Source of the DNA: Nostoc desertorum CM1-VF14
GTDB taxonomy: Bacteria; Cyanobacteriota; Cyanobacteriia; Cyanobacteriales; Nostocaceae
NCBI GenBank assembly: GCA_019359245.1
Contig: JAHHHR010000007.1
Location: 62,001-126,000, forward strand
DNA: 64,000 bases
Direction of reading: 5' to 3'
Part shown: piece by piece, positions 1 to 9,686 of the stretch
How the letters are laid out: every line of letters starts with the position of its first letter
Position numbering within the stretch: position 1 is the stretch's first letter
Notes under the pieces: model-generated
Databases searched by the model: none
Seen by the model: only the letters and a program-made list of their open reading frames with translations
Told to the model about the DNA's origin: nothing
Position numbers and translations under genes: made by a program

Positions 1-3000
1 AGCTAGAGCCGATTAATGCATCTACCGAGTTGCTATCAAGTGGCCGAGAGAAAATATATCCTTGTGCGTGCTTGCATTTTTTAATTTGAAGCTGTGTTAA
101 TTGCTCTATTGTTTCTATACCCTCGGCTATTACATCTATGTTAAGACTTTGTGCTAAGGAAATTATCGCCTGAACAATTTCCAAGTTTTCTCCATTAGCA
201 CCAATGTTGAGAACAAATGAACGATCAATCTTCAATGCACTAAAGGGAAAGTGGTGCAAGTAACTCAAGGATGAATAACCTGTACCAAAATCATCTAGAT
301 GTAACTGAATATTCATCTGTTGTAATTCCAAAAGCATAGCAGTAGCTGAGTCAGAATTTTTCATCAGTACGGTTTCAGTAATCTCCAACTTTAAACTGCT
401 GCCTTCTAGACCAGAATCGAGCAGAATTTGGCGAATTTCCTCAATCAAATTGGGATGGAAAAACTGTTTACTAGAAATATTGACACTGATGCTTAAGGGT
501 GGGTTAGTAGGAAATTTCAATTGCCAAGCCCGCATCTGACGACAAGCTTCGCATAACACCCAATAACCAATCGGCACAATCAGCCCAGTTTCTTCTGCTA
601 AGGGAATAAATTTTTCTGGAGAGATAATTCCGTGTTCAGGATGTTGCCAGCGCACAAGAGCCTCAAAGCCAATAATTTGATAAGTTTCTAACGAGACAAT
701 TGGCTGATAGTAAACCTGAAATTCTTGGCGTTCAATTGCCCGTCGTAAATCCATTTCTAACTGTAATAACTGGGCAGCTTGAGTGTACATACTAAAATCA
801 AATATTTCATAGCGTGCTTTTCCTAATGCTTTCGCACGGTACATTGCAATGTCAGCGTCACGGATGAGTTCTTCTGACAGATTATAAGTGCTTGTGCCTA
901 AAGCGATACCAATACTTACAGTAGTAATTACTTCATTTCCACCAAGATTAAAAGCTCCTGTCAAAGCTACATTTATTCTGTTCGCTACATTTTTTACATC
1001 ATTTAAATCTTTGATATCATCTAATAGGATTGTGAACTCATCTCCACCTAAACGGGCAACTGTATCTCCTGCACGGAGGCACCTTTCTAATCTGCGTGCC
1101 AGTGCCTTTAGCAATTGATCCCCAATTATATGACCAAGGCTATCGTTGATAACTTTAAAGCGATCCACATCTAAAAACAGGACAGCGAATCTGTAGTCTG
1201 AATGACGTTTTGTTAGCGCCAGCGCCTGCTCCAATCTTTCGACAAATAAAGCACGGTTTGGCAATCCAGTTAGTGAATCGTGAAAAACATCATGAATTAA
1301 TTGTGCTTCGGTTTGTTTTTGCTCCGTAATATTCAACACCGTACCAATGAAGCGGAGCGGTTTTCCGTTTGCATCAAAGTAGGCTTGCCCTTTCGCCCTC
1401 AACCAGCGTTCAACTTTATCCTGAATGCCGATCGTTCGATACTCAGTGTCATAAGAGCCACCTGATGCTGGGTTAAACGCCTCTTGAATAATTTCCTGAA
1501 GACGATCGCGATCATCGGGATGTAAGCCCTCAAAAAACGTTTCTACACTACTCTCGGCATCGGGTGGTAGCCCAAACATGGCTTTGCAGCCAGTATCCCA
1601 TTTCAATTCTCCTGTAACTAGATTCCAATCCCAGGTTCCCAATTGAGCAGAGGCGATCGCCATCCGCAAACGGTCTTCATTCTCCCGCAGCGCTATCTCA
1701 GACTGTTTGCGATCGCTAATATCCTTGAACAGGACGGCCACTTTGCGCCTCTCTGGCTCCTCAATGCGAAACGCATAAACTTCAAACCAGCGATTCATCG
1801 CCTCAGAGCCATTTTCAAAACGAACGGGTTCACCCGTTAGAGCCACTCTGCCATAAGTCTGAAACCAAAATTCTTCCATATTGGGAACGAGTTGGCGTAA
1901 CGTTTTACCCTCTGCCTGTTGGAGTCCGGTTTGTTGCTCAAATGCAGGGTTAATTTCTAGGAAGCGATAATCAATCGGCGTATTGTTTGCATCAAACAAC
2001 ATTTCAATAACGCAAAAGCCGTCTTCCATCATTTCAAACAGCGTGCGATAGCGTTCCTCAGATCGCCGTAGGGCTTCCTCTGCTTGTTTGCGATCTGTGA
2101 TATCAATAACTGAGCCGATGTAGCCCTTATACTGCCCATCTGCCTCAAACCAGGGACTTGCTGCATCAATTGCCCAACGATATTCACCGTCCTGACGGCG
2201 TAAACGGTATTCTGCTCGAAAGCCTTTTTGATGCGTATGAGCGCTTATGAATGTTTCTCGAGCAAATGCAAAATCCTCTGGATGCACTGCATTCAGCCAA
2301 CCAAACCCCAGCCCTGTTGCTTCAGTTTGACCTGTGAATTCATACCAACTTTGGCTGAGATAGGTGCAATATCCGGTGGCATCCGTCACCCAAACCATTA
2401 CAGGTGCATTGTCTGCCATTGTGCGGAATCGTTCTTCACTCTGGCGCAGGGCTTCATCGATCTGAATCTGCTCGGTGATCTCTTGACAAACGGTATTGAT
2501 GCCAATTATCTGCTCGCCATCCTTTAACGGCAAAAAGCTCTCCAACCACACACGTTCTACTCCCGGTTGTGCCGGAGTTTCCCCCCGAATTTCGACGTTT
2601 AGTAGCGGTTCTCCCGTTTCTAAGACAGGGCGCAGCAACTCTTCGGCAGTATCAGCGATGTTAGGCAATAACTCTCGAATTGTTCGCCCAATGTGTTCCT
2701 CTACGGAAAATCCATTGATCTCTGCCAATCGCTGGTTAATCCGCACAAAGCGCAGGTTGGTATCGAGAACGTTCAACCCGATTGGGGCGGACTGGTAGAT
2801 GCTTTCAATCTCAGCTAGTTGCCGTTGCAGTAGTGCTTTGCTTTCTTGTAACTCTGCTTCTACCTGCTTGTGACGCGTCATGTTTTGGGTGAGTACCATG
2901 CCTGCAAAAATCTCACCCTGCTCATTGCGTACAGGTAAAGTATGTACTTCATAAATCTGATTGGAGTAAAGCACTTCCTGGACTGCAATTTGACCCATTA

Positions 3001-3688
3001 GTGCCGCACGATACATCGGCTCAATTTGCTCACAGGTTTCTGGAGGCAGGACTTCCCAAATGGTTTGCCCCACCAGTGCCGCTCCATCTAATCCCAATTG
3101 TTTGATTTCGCTACCTTCAATGAGCAAAAAGCGCAGGTCATGGTCAAACAGGTGAACTGCGCCATTAGGGATGTGTTGTGTCAGCGTTCGATACAAGGCT
3201 TCTCGTTCTGCCAGGACTGCATTTGCCTGTTCTAACTGGGCAGTCCGTTCGGCAACGCGTTGTTCTAGTTCCTGGTTGGCGCTTTGTAGGGCGGTTTCGG
3301 CCTCTTTCTGCTGGGTCATGTCACGGGCAACGCAGTACATCAATCCCCGGACAATCTGCGGTGATGCTGTCCATCCCAGCCATCGGTAGCAGCCATCTTT
3401 CGTCCGGTAACGATTTTCGAAATTGAGCGTTGGTATCCCGGTTTTCACCTTCTCCATTTCTGCTAACGTGGCGAAGTGGTCGTCTGGATGCACGAAGTCT
3501 AAAAAAGGACTAGCTAATAATTCTGCTTCTGAGTGGCCGAGGGTTTGGGTAAATGCAGGGTTGATCCGCTTAAAGTAGCCATCCATACCAATGACCGACA
3601 GCAGATCGAGTGATCGCTCAAAGAAAAAGGCTTCTTCGGATAAAACCAATCCATTCACGGGTGAGGCAACAGGATCTTTCGAGGTCAT
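1..3688 (-). CDS. Multi-PAS diguanylate cyclase/phosphodiesterase (GGDEF-EAL), 3' end outside window
   Basis: This is a cytoplasmic c-di-GMP signalling protein. Reading from the ATG at 3688, about 1,229 codons stay open to the window edge, so the C-terminus is missing. I see about six PAS modules (roughly residues 15-140, 165-280, 295-410, 415-540, 545-670, 675-790), each joined by the usual 'DITDRKQ/ITEQKQ' type linkers, then a GGDEF domain with intact GGDEF at 881-885 and an RxxD inhibitory site (RAGD) five residues before it, then an EAL domain with EAL at about 1009-1011 and the late 'GYIFSRPL' motif just before the edge. Both catalytic signatures look intact, so either synthesis or breakdown of c-di-GMP is possible. 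No membrane segment or receiver domain is visible. The sensed ligand cannot be read from the sequence. Confidence 0.93.
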   Translation of the reverse strand, partial: MTSKDPVASPVNGLVLSEEAFFFERSLDLLSVIGMDGYFKRINPAFTQTLGHSEAELLASPFLDFVHPDDHFATLAEMEKVKTGIPTLNFENRYRTKDGCYRWLGWTASPQIVRGLMYCVARDMTQQKEAETALQSANQELEQRVAERTAQLEQANAVLAEREALYRTLTQHIPNGAVHLFDHDLRFLLIEGSEIKQLGLDGAALVGQTIWEVLPPETCEQIEPMYRAALMGQIAVQEVLYSNQIYEVHTLPVRNEQGEIFAGMVLTQNMTRHKQVEAELQESKALLQRQLAEIESIYQSAPIGLNVLDTNLRFVRINQRLAEINGFSVEEHIGRTIRELLPNIADTAEELLRPVLETGEPLLNVEIRGETPAQPGVERVWLESFLPLKDGEQIIGINTVCQEITEQIQIDEALRQSEERFRTMADNAPVMVWVTDATGYCTYLSQSWYEFTGQTEATGLGFGWLNAVHPEDFAFARETFISAHTHQKGFRAEYRLRRQDGEYRWAIDAASPWFEADGQYKGYIGSVIDITDRKQAEEALRRSEERYRTLFEMMEDGFCVIEMLFDANNTPIDYRFLEINPAFEQQTGLQQAEGKTLRQLVPNMEEFWFQTYGRVALTGEPVRFENGSEAMNRWFEVYAFRIEEPERRKVAVLFKDISDRKQSEIALRENEDRLRMAIASAQLGTWDWNLVTGELKWDTGCKAMFGLPPDAESSVETFFEGLHPDDRDRLQEIIQEAFNPASGGSYDTEYRTIGIQDKVERWLRAKGQAYFDANGKPLRFIGTVLNITEQKQTEAQLIHDVFHDSLTGLPNRALFVERLEQALALTKRHSDYRFAVLFLDVDRFKVINDSLGHIIGDQLLKALARRLERCLRAGDTVARLGGDEFTILLDDIKDLNDVKNVANRINVALTGAFNLGGNEVITTVSIGIALGTSTYNLSEELIRDADIAMYRAKALGKARYEIFDFSMYTQAAQLLQLEMDLRRAIERQEFQVYYQPIVSLETYQIIGFEALVRWQHPEHGIISPEKFIPLAEETGLIVPIGYWVLCEACRQMRAWQLKFPTNPPLSISVNISSKQFFHPNLIEEIRQILLDSGLEGSSLKLEITETVLMKNSDSATAMLLELQQMNIQLHLDDFGTGYSSLSYLHHFPFSALKIDRSFVLNIGANGENLEIVQAIISLAQSLNIDVIAEGIETIEQLTQLQIKKCKHAQGYIFSRPLDSNSVDALIGSS

Positions 3689-4425
3689 AACAGAATTACG
3701 GAGCAAATAAAGCGGAATTAGCGCAAAGCAGACGAGATAATTTGGAGTGAATTAATACTCAAGTGCTAGCACTACTTAAAAGTTTCCACATCAGTATAGT
3801 TAAGATTTTTCCATTCGCAGTTAACAAAGGAAAATCATGAAATCTGGCTGTAGCAACAATCAGCCGCTCAAACGAGTAGCTATGGAAGCTACTTAATTGA
3901 GTTAAATCAATTACTATTGGCAAAGACAAATTTAATAGTTGTATCCGATAATAAGCTAAAGCAATTTATAGCCCTCTATCAACAACCAAAGGTATAATTA
4001 TTTTCTTTTCGTCTACCCATTTGGTTACTTTCTAGCAAGAAAGGATGTCGATTTCTAAACGTTAAGACTCGTAATATTTTAAGCATTGTCGCTGTTATCT
4101 GATTAGGCGTGAAGCTAGCCTTACTCAATCAGCAAAATCTCCAGATGAGTGGAAAACAGTTGTGAGTCAATTATAATAAGCTGCGATCGCACTTATGAAA
4201 ACCGTGTCATCTTCTAGCCTAAATTATGTAGTATCTCAACAAATCAAAGAACATCACATAAATTTTAAATATGCTGGGAAAAATTACATTGGTAATAAGT
4301 CTAGCGATCGCACTTCAAAGCTAAACTAGAAAAAGGAATGCGTAGCTTGCCGCCGTAGGCATCGCTCTTGTTTTCATCTATCTTAATGAAATGCCATATT
4401 CCAATACTAATGAGAATAAATTATC
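3689..4425. other. Intergenic region of about 740 bp, no gene seen
   Basis: AT-rich spacer between the divergent GGDEF-EAL gene and the toxin-antitoxin pair. It contains two HIP1-type GCGATCGC octamers (near 4190 and 4305) and one small dispersed repeat at 4340-4365. I see no convincing reading frame, RNA gene or strong promoter. Confidence 0.5.
4340..4365. repeat. Small dispersed repeat (GTAGGCATCGC family)
   Basis: The string CGTAGCTTGCCGCCGTAGGC followed by ATCGC is a variant of the GC-rich element also found at 13875-13906 inside bamA and, in altered form, at 34951-34982. The family is typical of Nostoc-type genomes. Confidence 0.6.
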
Positions 4426-4659
4426 ATGCTTAATGGACTCAGGCAAAAGGCGATTGTCAAACCTGGTGGTGTAATAGAAATCTGTTCTCCAGAACTTCCA
4501 CCAGGTGCAACTGTCGAGGTGATAGTACTTCTAGAGTCACCCCCAAAGCATTCTGAAAAGCCTCTAATTAACTTTATCGGCTCTGCTAAAGGCAGTTTTG
4601 CCACACCAGAAGAAGTGGATAAGTTTATTCGCCAAGAACGAGATGCATGGGAATTCTAG
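4426..4659 (+). CDS. Putative antitoxin of a VapBC-like pair
   Basis: A 77-residue protein whose last 13 bases overlap the PIN-domain gene downstream, the usual layout of a toxin-antitoxin pair in which the small upstream gene is the antitoxin. The N-terminal half ('KAIVKPGGVIEICSPELPPG') is beta-rich and resembles the swapped-hairpin/AbrB-like antitoxins common in cyanobacteria. The C-terminal half is charged (EEVDKFIRQERDAWEF) and would be the toxin-binding tail. Inference: it neutralises the downstream PIN RNase and represses its own promoter. I recognise the genomic layout better than the family, so the name is tentative. Confidence 0.7.
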   Translation: MLNGLRQKAIVKPGGVIEICSPELPPGATVEVIVLLESPPKHSEKPLINFIGSAKGSFATPEEVDKFIRQERDAWEF

Positions 4660-5093
4660 ATGCTATTCAGGGCACAAAGGTATACCTCGATACCAATATC
4701 TGGATCTATGCTTTAGAAGGACATCCAGAATTTGTCCAAGATTTAACTCAGTTATTCCAAAGTATTGATCAAGGTAACTTGAGTGTAGTAACTAGTGAAT
4801 TATCACTTGCTGAAGTATTGGTAAAACCTTTCCAAAATCAGGACTTAACTCAACAGACAACTTACAAACAACTGATTATAAATTCACAAAATTTAACAGT
4901 GATTCCTGTCAACCGTCAGGTTTTAATTGAAGCTGCTCAACTCCGTGCCAGTATTAACATCAAATTACCAGATGCTATCCATGCAGCAACAGCACTATTG
5001 ACTCAATGCTCTACTTTTTTAACCAATGATCAGCGCTTTAGGAGTGTTCCTGAACTATCAGTAATTTTGCTTTATGAGATTAATTCTCCCTAG
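4647..5093 (+). CDS. PIN-domain RNase, VapC-like toxin
   Basis: A 148-residue PIN-domain protein, expected to be a Mg-dependent endoribonuclease held inactive by the upstream antitoxin. The conserved acidic residues are visible: D15 in 'VYLDTNIWIYALEG', E56 in 'SELSLAEVLVKP', D109 in 'KLPDAIHAATA' and D128 in 'FLTNDQRF'. The length fits VapC proteins. Its ATG lies inside the last codons of the antitoxin gene, implying translational coupling. With all four acidic positions kept, the toxin looks intact. The RNA target cannot be told from sequence. Confidence 0.85.
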   Translation: MGILDAIQGTKVYLDTNIWIYALEGHPEFVQDLTQLFQSIDQGNLSVVTSELSLAEVLVKPFQNQDLTQQTTYKQLIINSQNLTVIPVNRQVLIEAAQLRASINIKLPDAIHAATALLTQCSTFLTNDQRFRSVPELSVILLYEINSP

Positions 5094-5135
5094 CTAAAAT
5101 TTATAATAAAAGTAATTTCGCTCCCGAAGCCAATC

Positions 5136-6101
5136 ATGACAGAAGGAAAAACGCGGCGTAATTTCCTAATAACCAGCATTGCTGTAACTGGAGGTATTGT
5201 GGCAACTAATGCTTTTGGGCAAAATCCTACCAACACCGCAACACCGCCAGCAAGTATGCCAGAACGAGTGCTGGGACGCACGGAAGTAAAACTCCCTATC
5301 TTTGGGTTAGGAGGAGCAGGACAAACGCCTCTATCCTGGGAAGGAAAAGAGGATGATGCTGCGGCAATTATTCGAAGGGCGCTGGAACTTGGTATTCGTT
5401 ACTTTGATACTGCGGCTAGTTATGGGCCAAGTGAAGATTATTTAGGTAAAGTGCTACCACCCCATCGCTCAAAGGTGTTTCTAGCAAGCAAGACTGATCA
5501 AAGAGATCGGGATGGTGCATGGCGAGAATTGGAGCGATCGCTTAAACGTCTCAATACAGATTATCTCGATTTGTGGCAGTTGCATCGCGTCTCTTTTCCT
5601 GAAGAACTCGACACCATTTTTAGTCCATCTGGTGCAATCAAAGCTTTAGAAGAAGCCATACAACAAAAATTAGTGCGCTTTGCAGGTATTACCGGACATC
5701 ACGATCCTCAAGTGATTGCCGAAGGGTTACGTCGCTATCCTTTCCACACTACACTGATTCCTGTGAATGCCGCCGATGAACACCACCCACAGCCATTTAT
5801 CCCGGTGGTTTTACCAGTTGCTCAAGAAAAAAATGTCGGTGTGATTGCGATGAAAGTCCCTGCTTATGGTCGGCTGTTTAAACCAGGTGGGTTGACAGGT
5901 ATGGAGCAAGCTTTAGGTTACACAATGTCTCAACCTGGAGTTCATTGTTGTGTAATTGCAGCAGAGACTATTTCACAATTAGAGAATAATGTCAAGATAG
6001 CGCGGGCTTTTGTGCCTCTTAAAAAGGAAGAATTAACAGCGATCGCACAGCGGACTGCTAATATCTGGGAAGATAGTACATTTTTCCGTAGCTGGACTTA
6101 G
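5136..6101 (+). CDS. Aldo/keto reductase with Tat signal
   Basis: A 321-residue NAD(P)H-dependent aldo/keto reductase. The N-terminus has a twin-arginine motif (RRNFL, residues 7-11) followed by a hydrophobic stretch and 'NAFGQ', so it is probably exported folded, a trait of some cyanobacterial members. The catalytic tetrad is recognisable: D91 ('RYFDTAASYG'), Y96, K119 ('LASKT') and H150 ('WQLHR'). A TATAAT hexamer at 5102-5107 could be its -10 box, but I see no good -35. The gene stands alone: it lies after the toxin and converges with the methyltransferase. The substrate is unknown. Confidence 0.88.
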   Translation: MTEGKTRRNFLITSIAVTGGIVATNAFGQNPTNTATPPASMPERVLGRTEVKLPIFGLGGAGQTPLSWEGKEDDAAAIIRRALELGIRYFDTAASYGPSEDYLGKVLPPHRSKVFLASKTDQRDRDGAWRELERSLKRLNTDYLDLWQLHRVSFPEELDTIFSPSGAIKALEEAIQQKLVRFAGITGHHDPQVIAEGLRRYPFHTTLIPVNAADEHHPQPFIPVVLPVAQEKNVGVIAMKVPAYGRLFKPGGLTGMEQALGYTMSQPGVHCCVIAAETISQLENNVKIARAFVPLKKEELTAIAQRTANIWEDSTFFRSWT

Positions 6102-6135
6102 CTCAACCTTGTACGTATTACAAAGCGTATTTTTA

Positions 6136-7401
6136 TCAGTCACGCTGGTAATATTGTGCCGCTTGCGACATATTAAATTGTAGTAGCTTCTCCTCTCCCA
6201 ACTTGTATTGAAAACTGGGCTTCAAAGGCGAAATATTCAAACTACGAATAATTTCTGCCGCCACAGCCTTTGCTAGTAGCGGTGGCACAGAGTTACCTAC
6301 TTGTCTAAATCCGTGCCATTTGGTTACATGAAATCTAAACCAATCGGGGTAAGAATGTAATCTCGCTGCTTCTCTGACAGTGATACAGCGCGGTGTAAAT
6401 GGATGAATTGGTCTAGGAGATGTGAAAGAACCCCTGTACTTATCTGTTCCGGCTCTTAAAGTATTGCAAACACCAGCAGGATGCAGCTTATAAAAACGAC
6501 TAATTTTTTCTCTCTCGCCTTGTTGAGTTTCCTGAAAACGTTGAATAGTTTCTACAGAATGTTTTGTTCTTAAACTTGAAGAAAGTATTCGCAAATCATA
6601 TTCACGTTTGTAAGAATAATCATCGTCTAGGAATTTTAATCCGCGAAGTACACGAGCGTAGTTACTAGGCTTTTCGTATTCTGCTATAACCCAATCTCTT
6701 ATTATTAACTCAGGATATTTTTGTATTTCAGGTAAATCTTCAATTGCATCCCATACTGTAGGGCCTAATGGGATATCAGATATTTTTTTTAAAGTTAAAT
6801 TATTTGATAATGCTTGTTTAGTAATCGGCTGGGGATATTTTACTAACTCTACATCCTCTCTTGCACCTATGAGAAATAATCTCTCACGGGACTGTGGCAC
6901 TCCGTAATTTGCAGCGTTGAGAACTTGGTAATTTTCTTCCACTTTATAGCCGTGAATTTTAAACTCGCTAATTAAAGATTCGAGGATTTGTTTATGTTTA
7001 CCAACTGTGATCCCCCGAACATTTTCCATCACAAAAAATTTTGGTTTTAGTTCAAAAACCAGCCGATGAAAGTGAAAGACCAAAGAGTTCCGTGGATCAT
7101 CAACAACCCGTTTACCAATTAGAGAAAAACCTTGACATGGTGAGCCACAAATTACCACATCAATTTCGCGATCGCCAATTTTAGAACGACTCCTAATTTC
7201 TTCCCCGGTTGTATCCACAACACTTTTACATAACACTGAGCAATAAGGGAAGTTAAACTCATGTGTTGCACAGTGGATGGGGTCAATTTCTACAGCCGCT
7301 AGCACATCAAAACCAGCTTGCTCAAAGCCAAGAGTCATACCGCCCGCACCAGCGAATAAGTCAACTGCGATCGCTCGTTGTTTTCTCATCTCATGAGCCA
7401 T
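6136..7401 (-). CDS. DNA (cytosine-5)-methyltransferase, solitary
   Basis: A 421-residue C5-cytosine methyltransferase. Motifs in order: I 'DLFAGAGGMTLGFEQAGF' (SAM site, about 14-31); IV 'GSPCQGFS' with catalytic Cys89; VI 'ENV' at 126-128; VIII 'QSRERL' (170-175); the variable target-recognition region; IX around 'REAARLHSYP'; and X 'RQVGNSVPP'. All key residues are present, so it should be active. I see no restriction endonuclease beside it, so it looks like an orphan enzyme. Known: cyanobacteria rich in HIP1 carry an orphan C5 enzyme for CGATCG (M.Ssp6803I type). Inference only: this could be that enzyme, since HIP1 is abundant here. An alternative ATG lies four codons downstream. Confidence 0.93.
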   Translation of the reverse strand: MAHEMRKQRAIAVDLFAGAGGMTLGFEQAGFDVLAAVEIDPIHCATHEFNFPYCSVLCKSVVDTTGEEIRSRSKIGDREIDVVICGSPCQGFSLIGKRVVDDPRNSLVFHFHRLVFELKPKFFVMENVRGITVGKHKQILESLISEFKIHGYKVEENYQVLNAANYGVPQSRERLFLIGAREDVELVKYPQPITKQALSNNLTLKKISDIPLGPTVWDAIEDLPEIQKYPELIIRDWVIAEYEKPSNYARVLRGLKFLDDDYSYKREYDLRILSSSLRTKHSVETIQRFQETQQGEREKISRFYKLHPAGVCNTLRAGTDKYRGSFTSPRPIHPFTPRCITVREAARLHSYPDWFRFHVTKWHGFRQVGNSVPPLLAKAVAAEIIRSLNISPLKPSFQYKLGEEKLLQFNMSQAAQYYQRD

Positions 7402-7424
7402 GACACCTCTAAAGGGATTGGGGG

Positions 7425-7459
7425 TTGGGTATTGGGTATTGAGTATTGGGTATTGAGTA
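7425..7459. repeat. Heptanucleotide tandem repeat (TTGGGTA/TTGAGTA)x5
   Basis: Five consecutive 7-bp units, three TTGGGTA and two TTGAGTA, lie between the methyltransferase start and the lpxB end. Such short tandemly repeated repetitive sequences are characteristic of heterocystous cyanobacteria. Confidence 0.85.
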
Positions 7460-7499
7460 TTAAATATACAAAATTTTCCCAGTCCCTAGTCGCCAATCC

Positions 7500-8669
7500 C
7501 TAATCGCCACCCACCGCCACCATTTTTAAAATTTCTTGAGCAGCCCGATCGCACACGCCAACTTCTCCTAAACTCCGCCGCATTTCTTCATAATCTGCCA
7601 AAGTTTGCTTTCTGCGACTGGGATTGAGTAGCAGTTCCATCGCTGCTTGGATAATATTTTCTGCTGTGGCTTCCTCTTGTAAAAATTCTGGCACAATCGG
7701 CTTCATCACTACTAAGTTAGGCGGCGATGCAAACCTTACAGAACCTTTGAGGATTTTACGAGCTATCCAAGCAGTTAGGGGACTTAAGCGGTAAACTACA
7801 ACTTGCGGCACATTTAACAGAGCAAGTTCTAGGTTGACAGTACCAGATTTGCTGATGGCTAAATCAGCCGCAGCAAAAACTTCCTTTTGTTGCCCTAATA
7901 GAACTGTAGCCTGCAAACCGTAACGCTTAATAGCCTCCTCAATTGGCTTTCTATAGACTTCCAAAGATAGAGGAATCCAGAAATGAACTTCAGGTAATTT
8001 AGCTTGAATAGTTTGGGCAGCTTGAAAAATAATTGGTAAAAGATATTTTAGTTCTTGGCGACGAGAAGCAGGGAGAAGTGCGATCGCAATTTGTTCTGGC
8101 GCAATCCCCAATTTTGCACGGGCTGCTTGGCGACTGGGAGCGTCTTGCATTCGGTCAACCAGAGGATGCCCTACCCAACTAACTTCTGCCCCTTGCTGGC
8201 GAAAGTAACGGGCTTCTTGTGGGAAGATTGCCAACAGCTTATCTGTAAAGCCAACAATCCGGGTAGTTCTACGCAAACTGATTGACCAAGCCCACTCTTG
8301 GGGAGCGATGTAATACACCACAGGCACATCTGGTAACTGCCGTTTCATATAAGTCCCAATTTCCAGATTGGGAGTCATATAATCGATCAGCACCACTAAG
8401 TCAGGTGGATTTTCTTTTAAAAAAGCGATCGCCTGACGTTGCACCTGGAGAGTCGGTAAAATATAAGGCAGCCCTTCTAAAATACCCATTGAGCCAATAC
8501 TACTGGTATTACCCAGCAGAATTGCCCCAGCCTCCACCATTTTTTCACCACCCAGCGCCACAATCTCTAATTCCAGCCCAACCGCCACAGCTTGACGCTT
8601 CAGCGCTGTAATTAGCAGCGACCCTTGTAAATCGCCAGATACTTCGCCAGTGCTGATAAATATCCGCAT
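7500..8669 (-). CDS. lpxB: Lipid-A-disaccharide synthase
   Basis: A glycosyltransferase that joins UDP-2,3-diacylglucosamine and lipid X to form the lipid A disaccharide on the inner face of the inner membrane. The chosen start, 'MRIFISTGEVSGDLQGS', is nine codons after an earlier ATG and matches the usual LpxB N-terminus with its GEVSGD motif. The rest is typical: 'GIGGEKM'-like region, 'YYIAPQEWAW', 'WVGHPLVD', 'LLPASRRQE' and 'SGTVNLELALLNVPQVVVYR'. At 389 residues it has normal length. It is the last gene of the bamA-lpxC-fabZ-lpxA-lpxB block and is separated from lpxA by a repeat-bearing gap of about 200 bp. Confidence 0.95.
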   Translation of the reverse strand: MRIFISTGEVSGDLQGSLLITALKRQAVAVGLELEIVALGGEKMVEAGAILLGNTSSIGSMGILEGLPYILPTLQVQRQAIAFLKENPPDLVVLIDYMTPNLEIGTYMKRQLPDVPVVYYIAPQEWAWSISLRRTTRIVGFTDKLLAIFPQEARYFRQQGAEVSWVGHPLVDRMQDAPSRQAARAKLGIAPEQIAIALLPASRRQELKYLLPIIFQAAQTIQAKLPEVHFWIPLSLEVYRKPIEEAIKRYGLQATVLLGQQKEVFAAADLAISKSGTVNLELALLNVPQVVVYRLSPLTAWIARKILKGSVRFASPPNLVVMKPIVPEFLQEEATAENIIQAAMELLLNPSRRKQTLADYEEMRRSLGEVGVCDRAAQEILKMVAVGGD

Positions 8670-8786
8670 TTGATAATGGTAATTAGTAAAAATCAAGAGT
8701 TATTAAGTTATGAGTGAAAAATTTAATTCATCAACTCATAACTCATAATTATCATGTCTAGGCATCTTTGCCACCTGCACTCTTGC

Positions 8787-8810
8787 CCCCTCCTCGCTTG
8801 CGGGGAGGGG
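8787..8810. repeat. GC-rich hairpin repeat between lpxA and lpxB
   Basis: CCCCTCCTCG and CGGGGAGGGG form a 10-bp stem (one G-U) around a CTTG loop, followed by a GGGGTTAGGGG-like run. It resembles a dispersed Nostoc repeat. It could also slow RNA polymerase or protect the mRNA end, since it lies inside the operon. Confidence 0.6.
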
Positions 8811-8867
8811 TTAGGGGTGGGGTGCTTTGATTGTGGGTAATTCGGCGGACATGATATATTTCACATC

Positions 8868-9686
8868 TCACGATTCATCACTCACGCCTTTTTTCCCCTT
8901 ACCGGGAATTAAACCACGCCTTCCTGGCATCTGAGAAAGTAGCAGAAAGCGACGCAGATGTTGCAATTCTTCGCTATTCCCTAACAGTTCTAGTTGTTCC
9001 AAGGCATCCTTAAAGGACAAATCTGAACGGTAGAGGATGCGGAAAGCTTTTTTCAGCATTTGCAAATCTGCTGATTCCATACCAGAGCGTTTGAGTCCCA
9101 CAAGGTTGAGGGTTCGCACCCGCGCTGGATTTCCCTCCACTAGCATATATGGGGCCACATCCCGGTCAATACGTGCCATGCCTCCCACCATTGCCTGTCT
9201 ACCAATATGCACAAATTGATGGACACCTAAAACCCCACTCAGTCTAGCGCGTGACTCTATATGGACATGACCTGCCAACGCCACAGAGTTAGCAATCACT
9301 ACCTGGTCTTCAATCACGCAATTATGAGCTACATGGGCATAAGCCATCAGTAAGTTACCATCACCAATCACTGTTGCTTCACCAGCACCAGTGGCGCGGT
9401 TAATAGTAACGTACTCACGAATTAAGTTGTTATCACCAATTTTGACCCAGGTTGGTTCTCCCACAAATTTGAGATCCTGGGGTTCCATGCCGATGGCTGC
9501 ACCTGTAAAAATCTGATTTTGCGCCCCAATTTCACAAGGACCCTCTAACACAGCATGAGCGCCGATTATTGTTTCAGGGCCCACTTTGACATGCGCTCCA
9601 ATCACAGCATAGGCACCGACTTGCACTGTATGGTGGAGTTCCGATTTCGGATGAATTACAGCAGTTGGATGAATTAGCGTTTTCAA
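8868..9686 (-). CDS. lpxA: UDP-N-acetylglucosamine acyltransferase
   Basis: A 272-residue left-handed beta-helix acyltransferase that transfers an acyl group from ACP to UDP-GlcNAc, the first step of lipid A synthesis. Hexapeptide repeats run through residues 1-190 ('IHPTAVIHPKSELHHTVQVG', 'YAVIGAHVKVGPETIIGAHA'). The catalytic-base region 'LLMAYAHVAHNCVIED' and the 'GNPARVRTLNLVGLKRSGM' C-terminal helix entry are both LpxA signatures. The protein ends in a basic tail (GKGKKG). It sits between fabZ (311 bp upstream) and lpxB, in the usual cyanobacterial order. Confidence 0.96.
   Translation of the reverse strand: MKTLIHPTAVIHPKSELHHTVQVGAYAVIGAHVKVGPETIIGAHAVLEGPCEIGAQNQIFTGAAIGMEPQDLKFVGEPTWVKIGDNNLIREYVTINRATGAGEATVIGDGNLLMAYAHVAHNCVIEDQVVIANSVALAGHVHIESRARLSGVLGVHQFVHIGRQAMVGGMARIDRDVAPYMLVEGNPARVRTLNLVGLKRSGMESADLQMLKKAFRILYRSDLSFKDALEQLELLGNSEELQHLRRFLLLSQMPGRRGLIPGKGKKGVSDES

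Noticed and set aside
7425..7459. Possible CRISPR array
   Set aside because: Units are 7-bp head-to-tail copies without spacers, so this is a tandem repeat.
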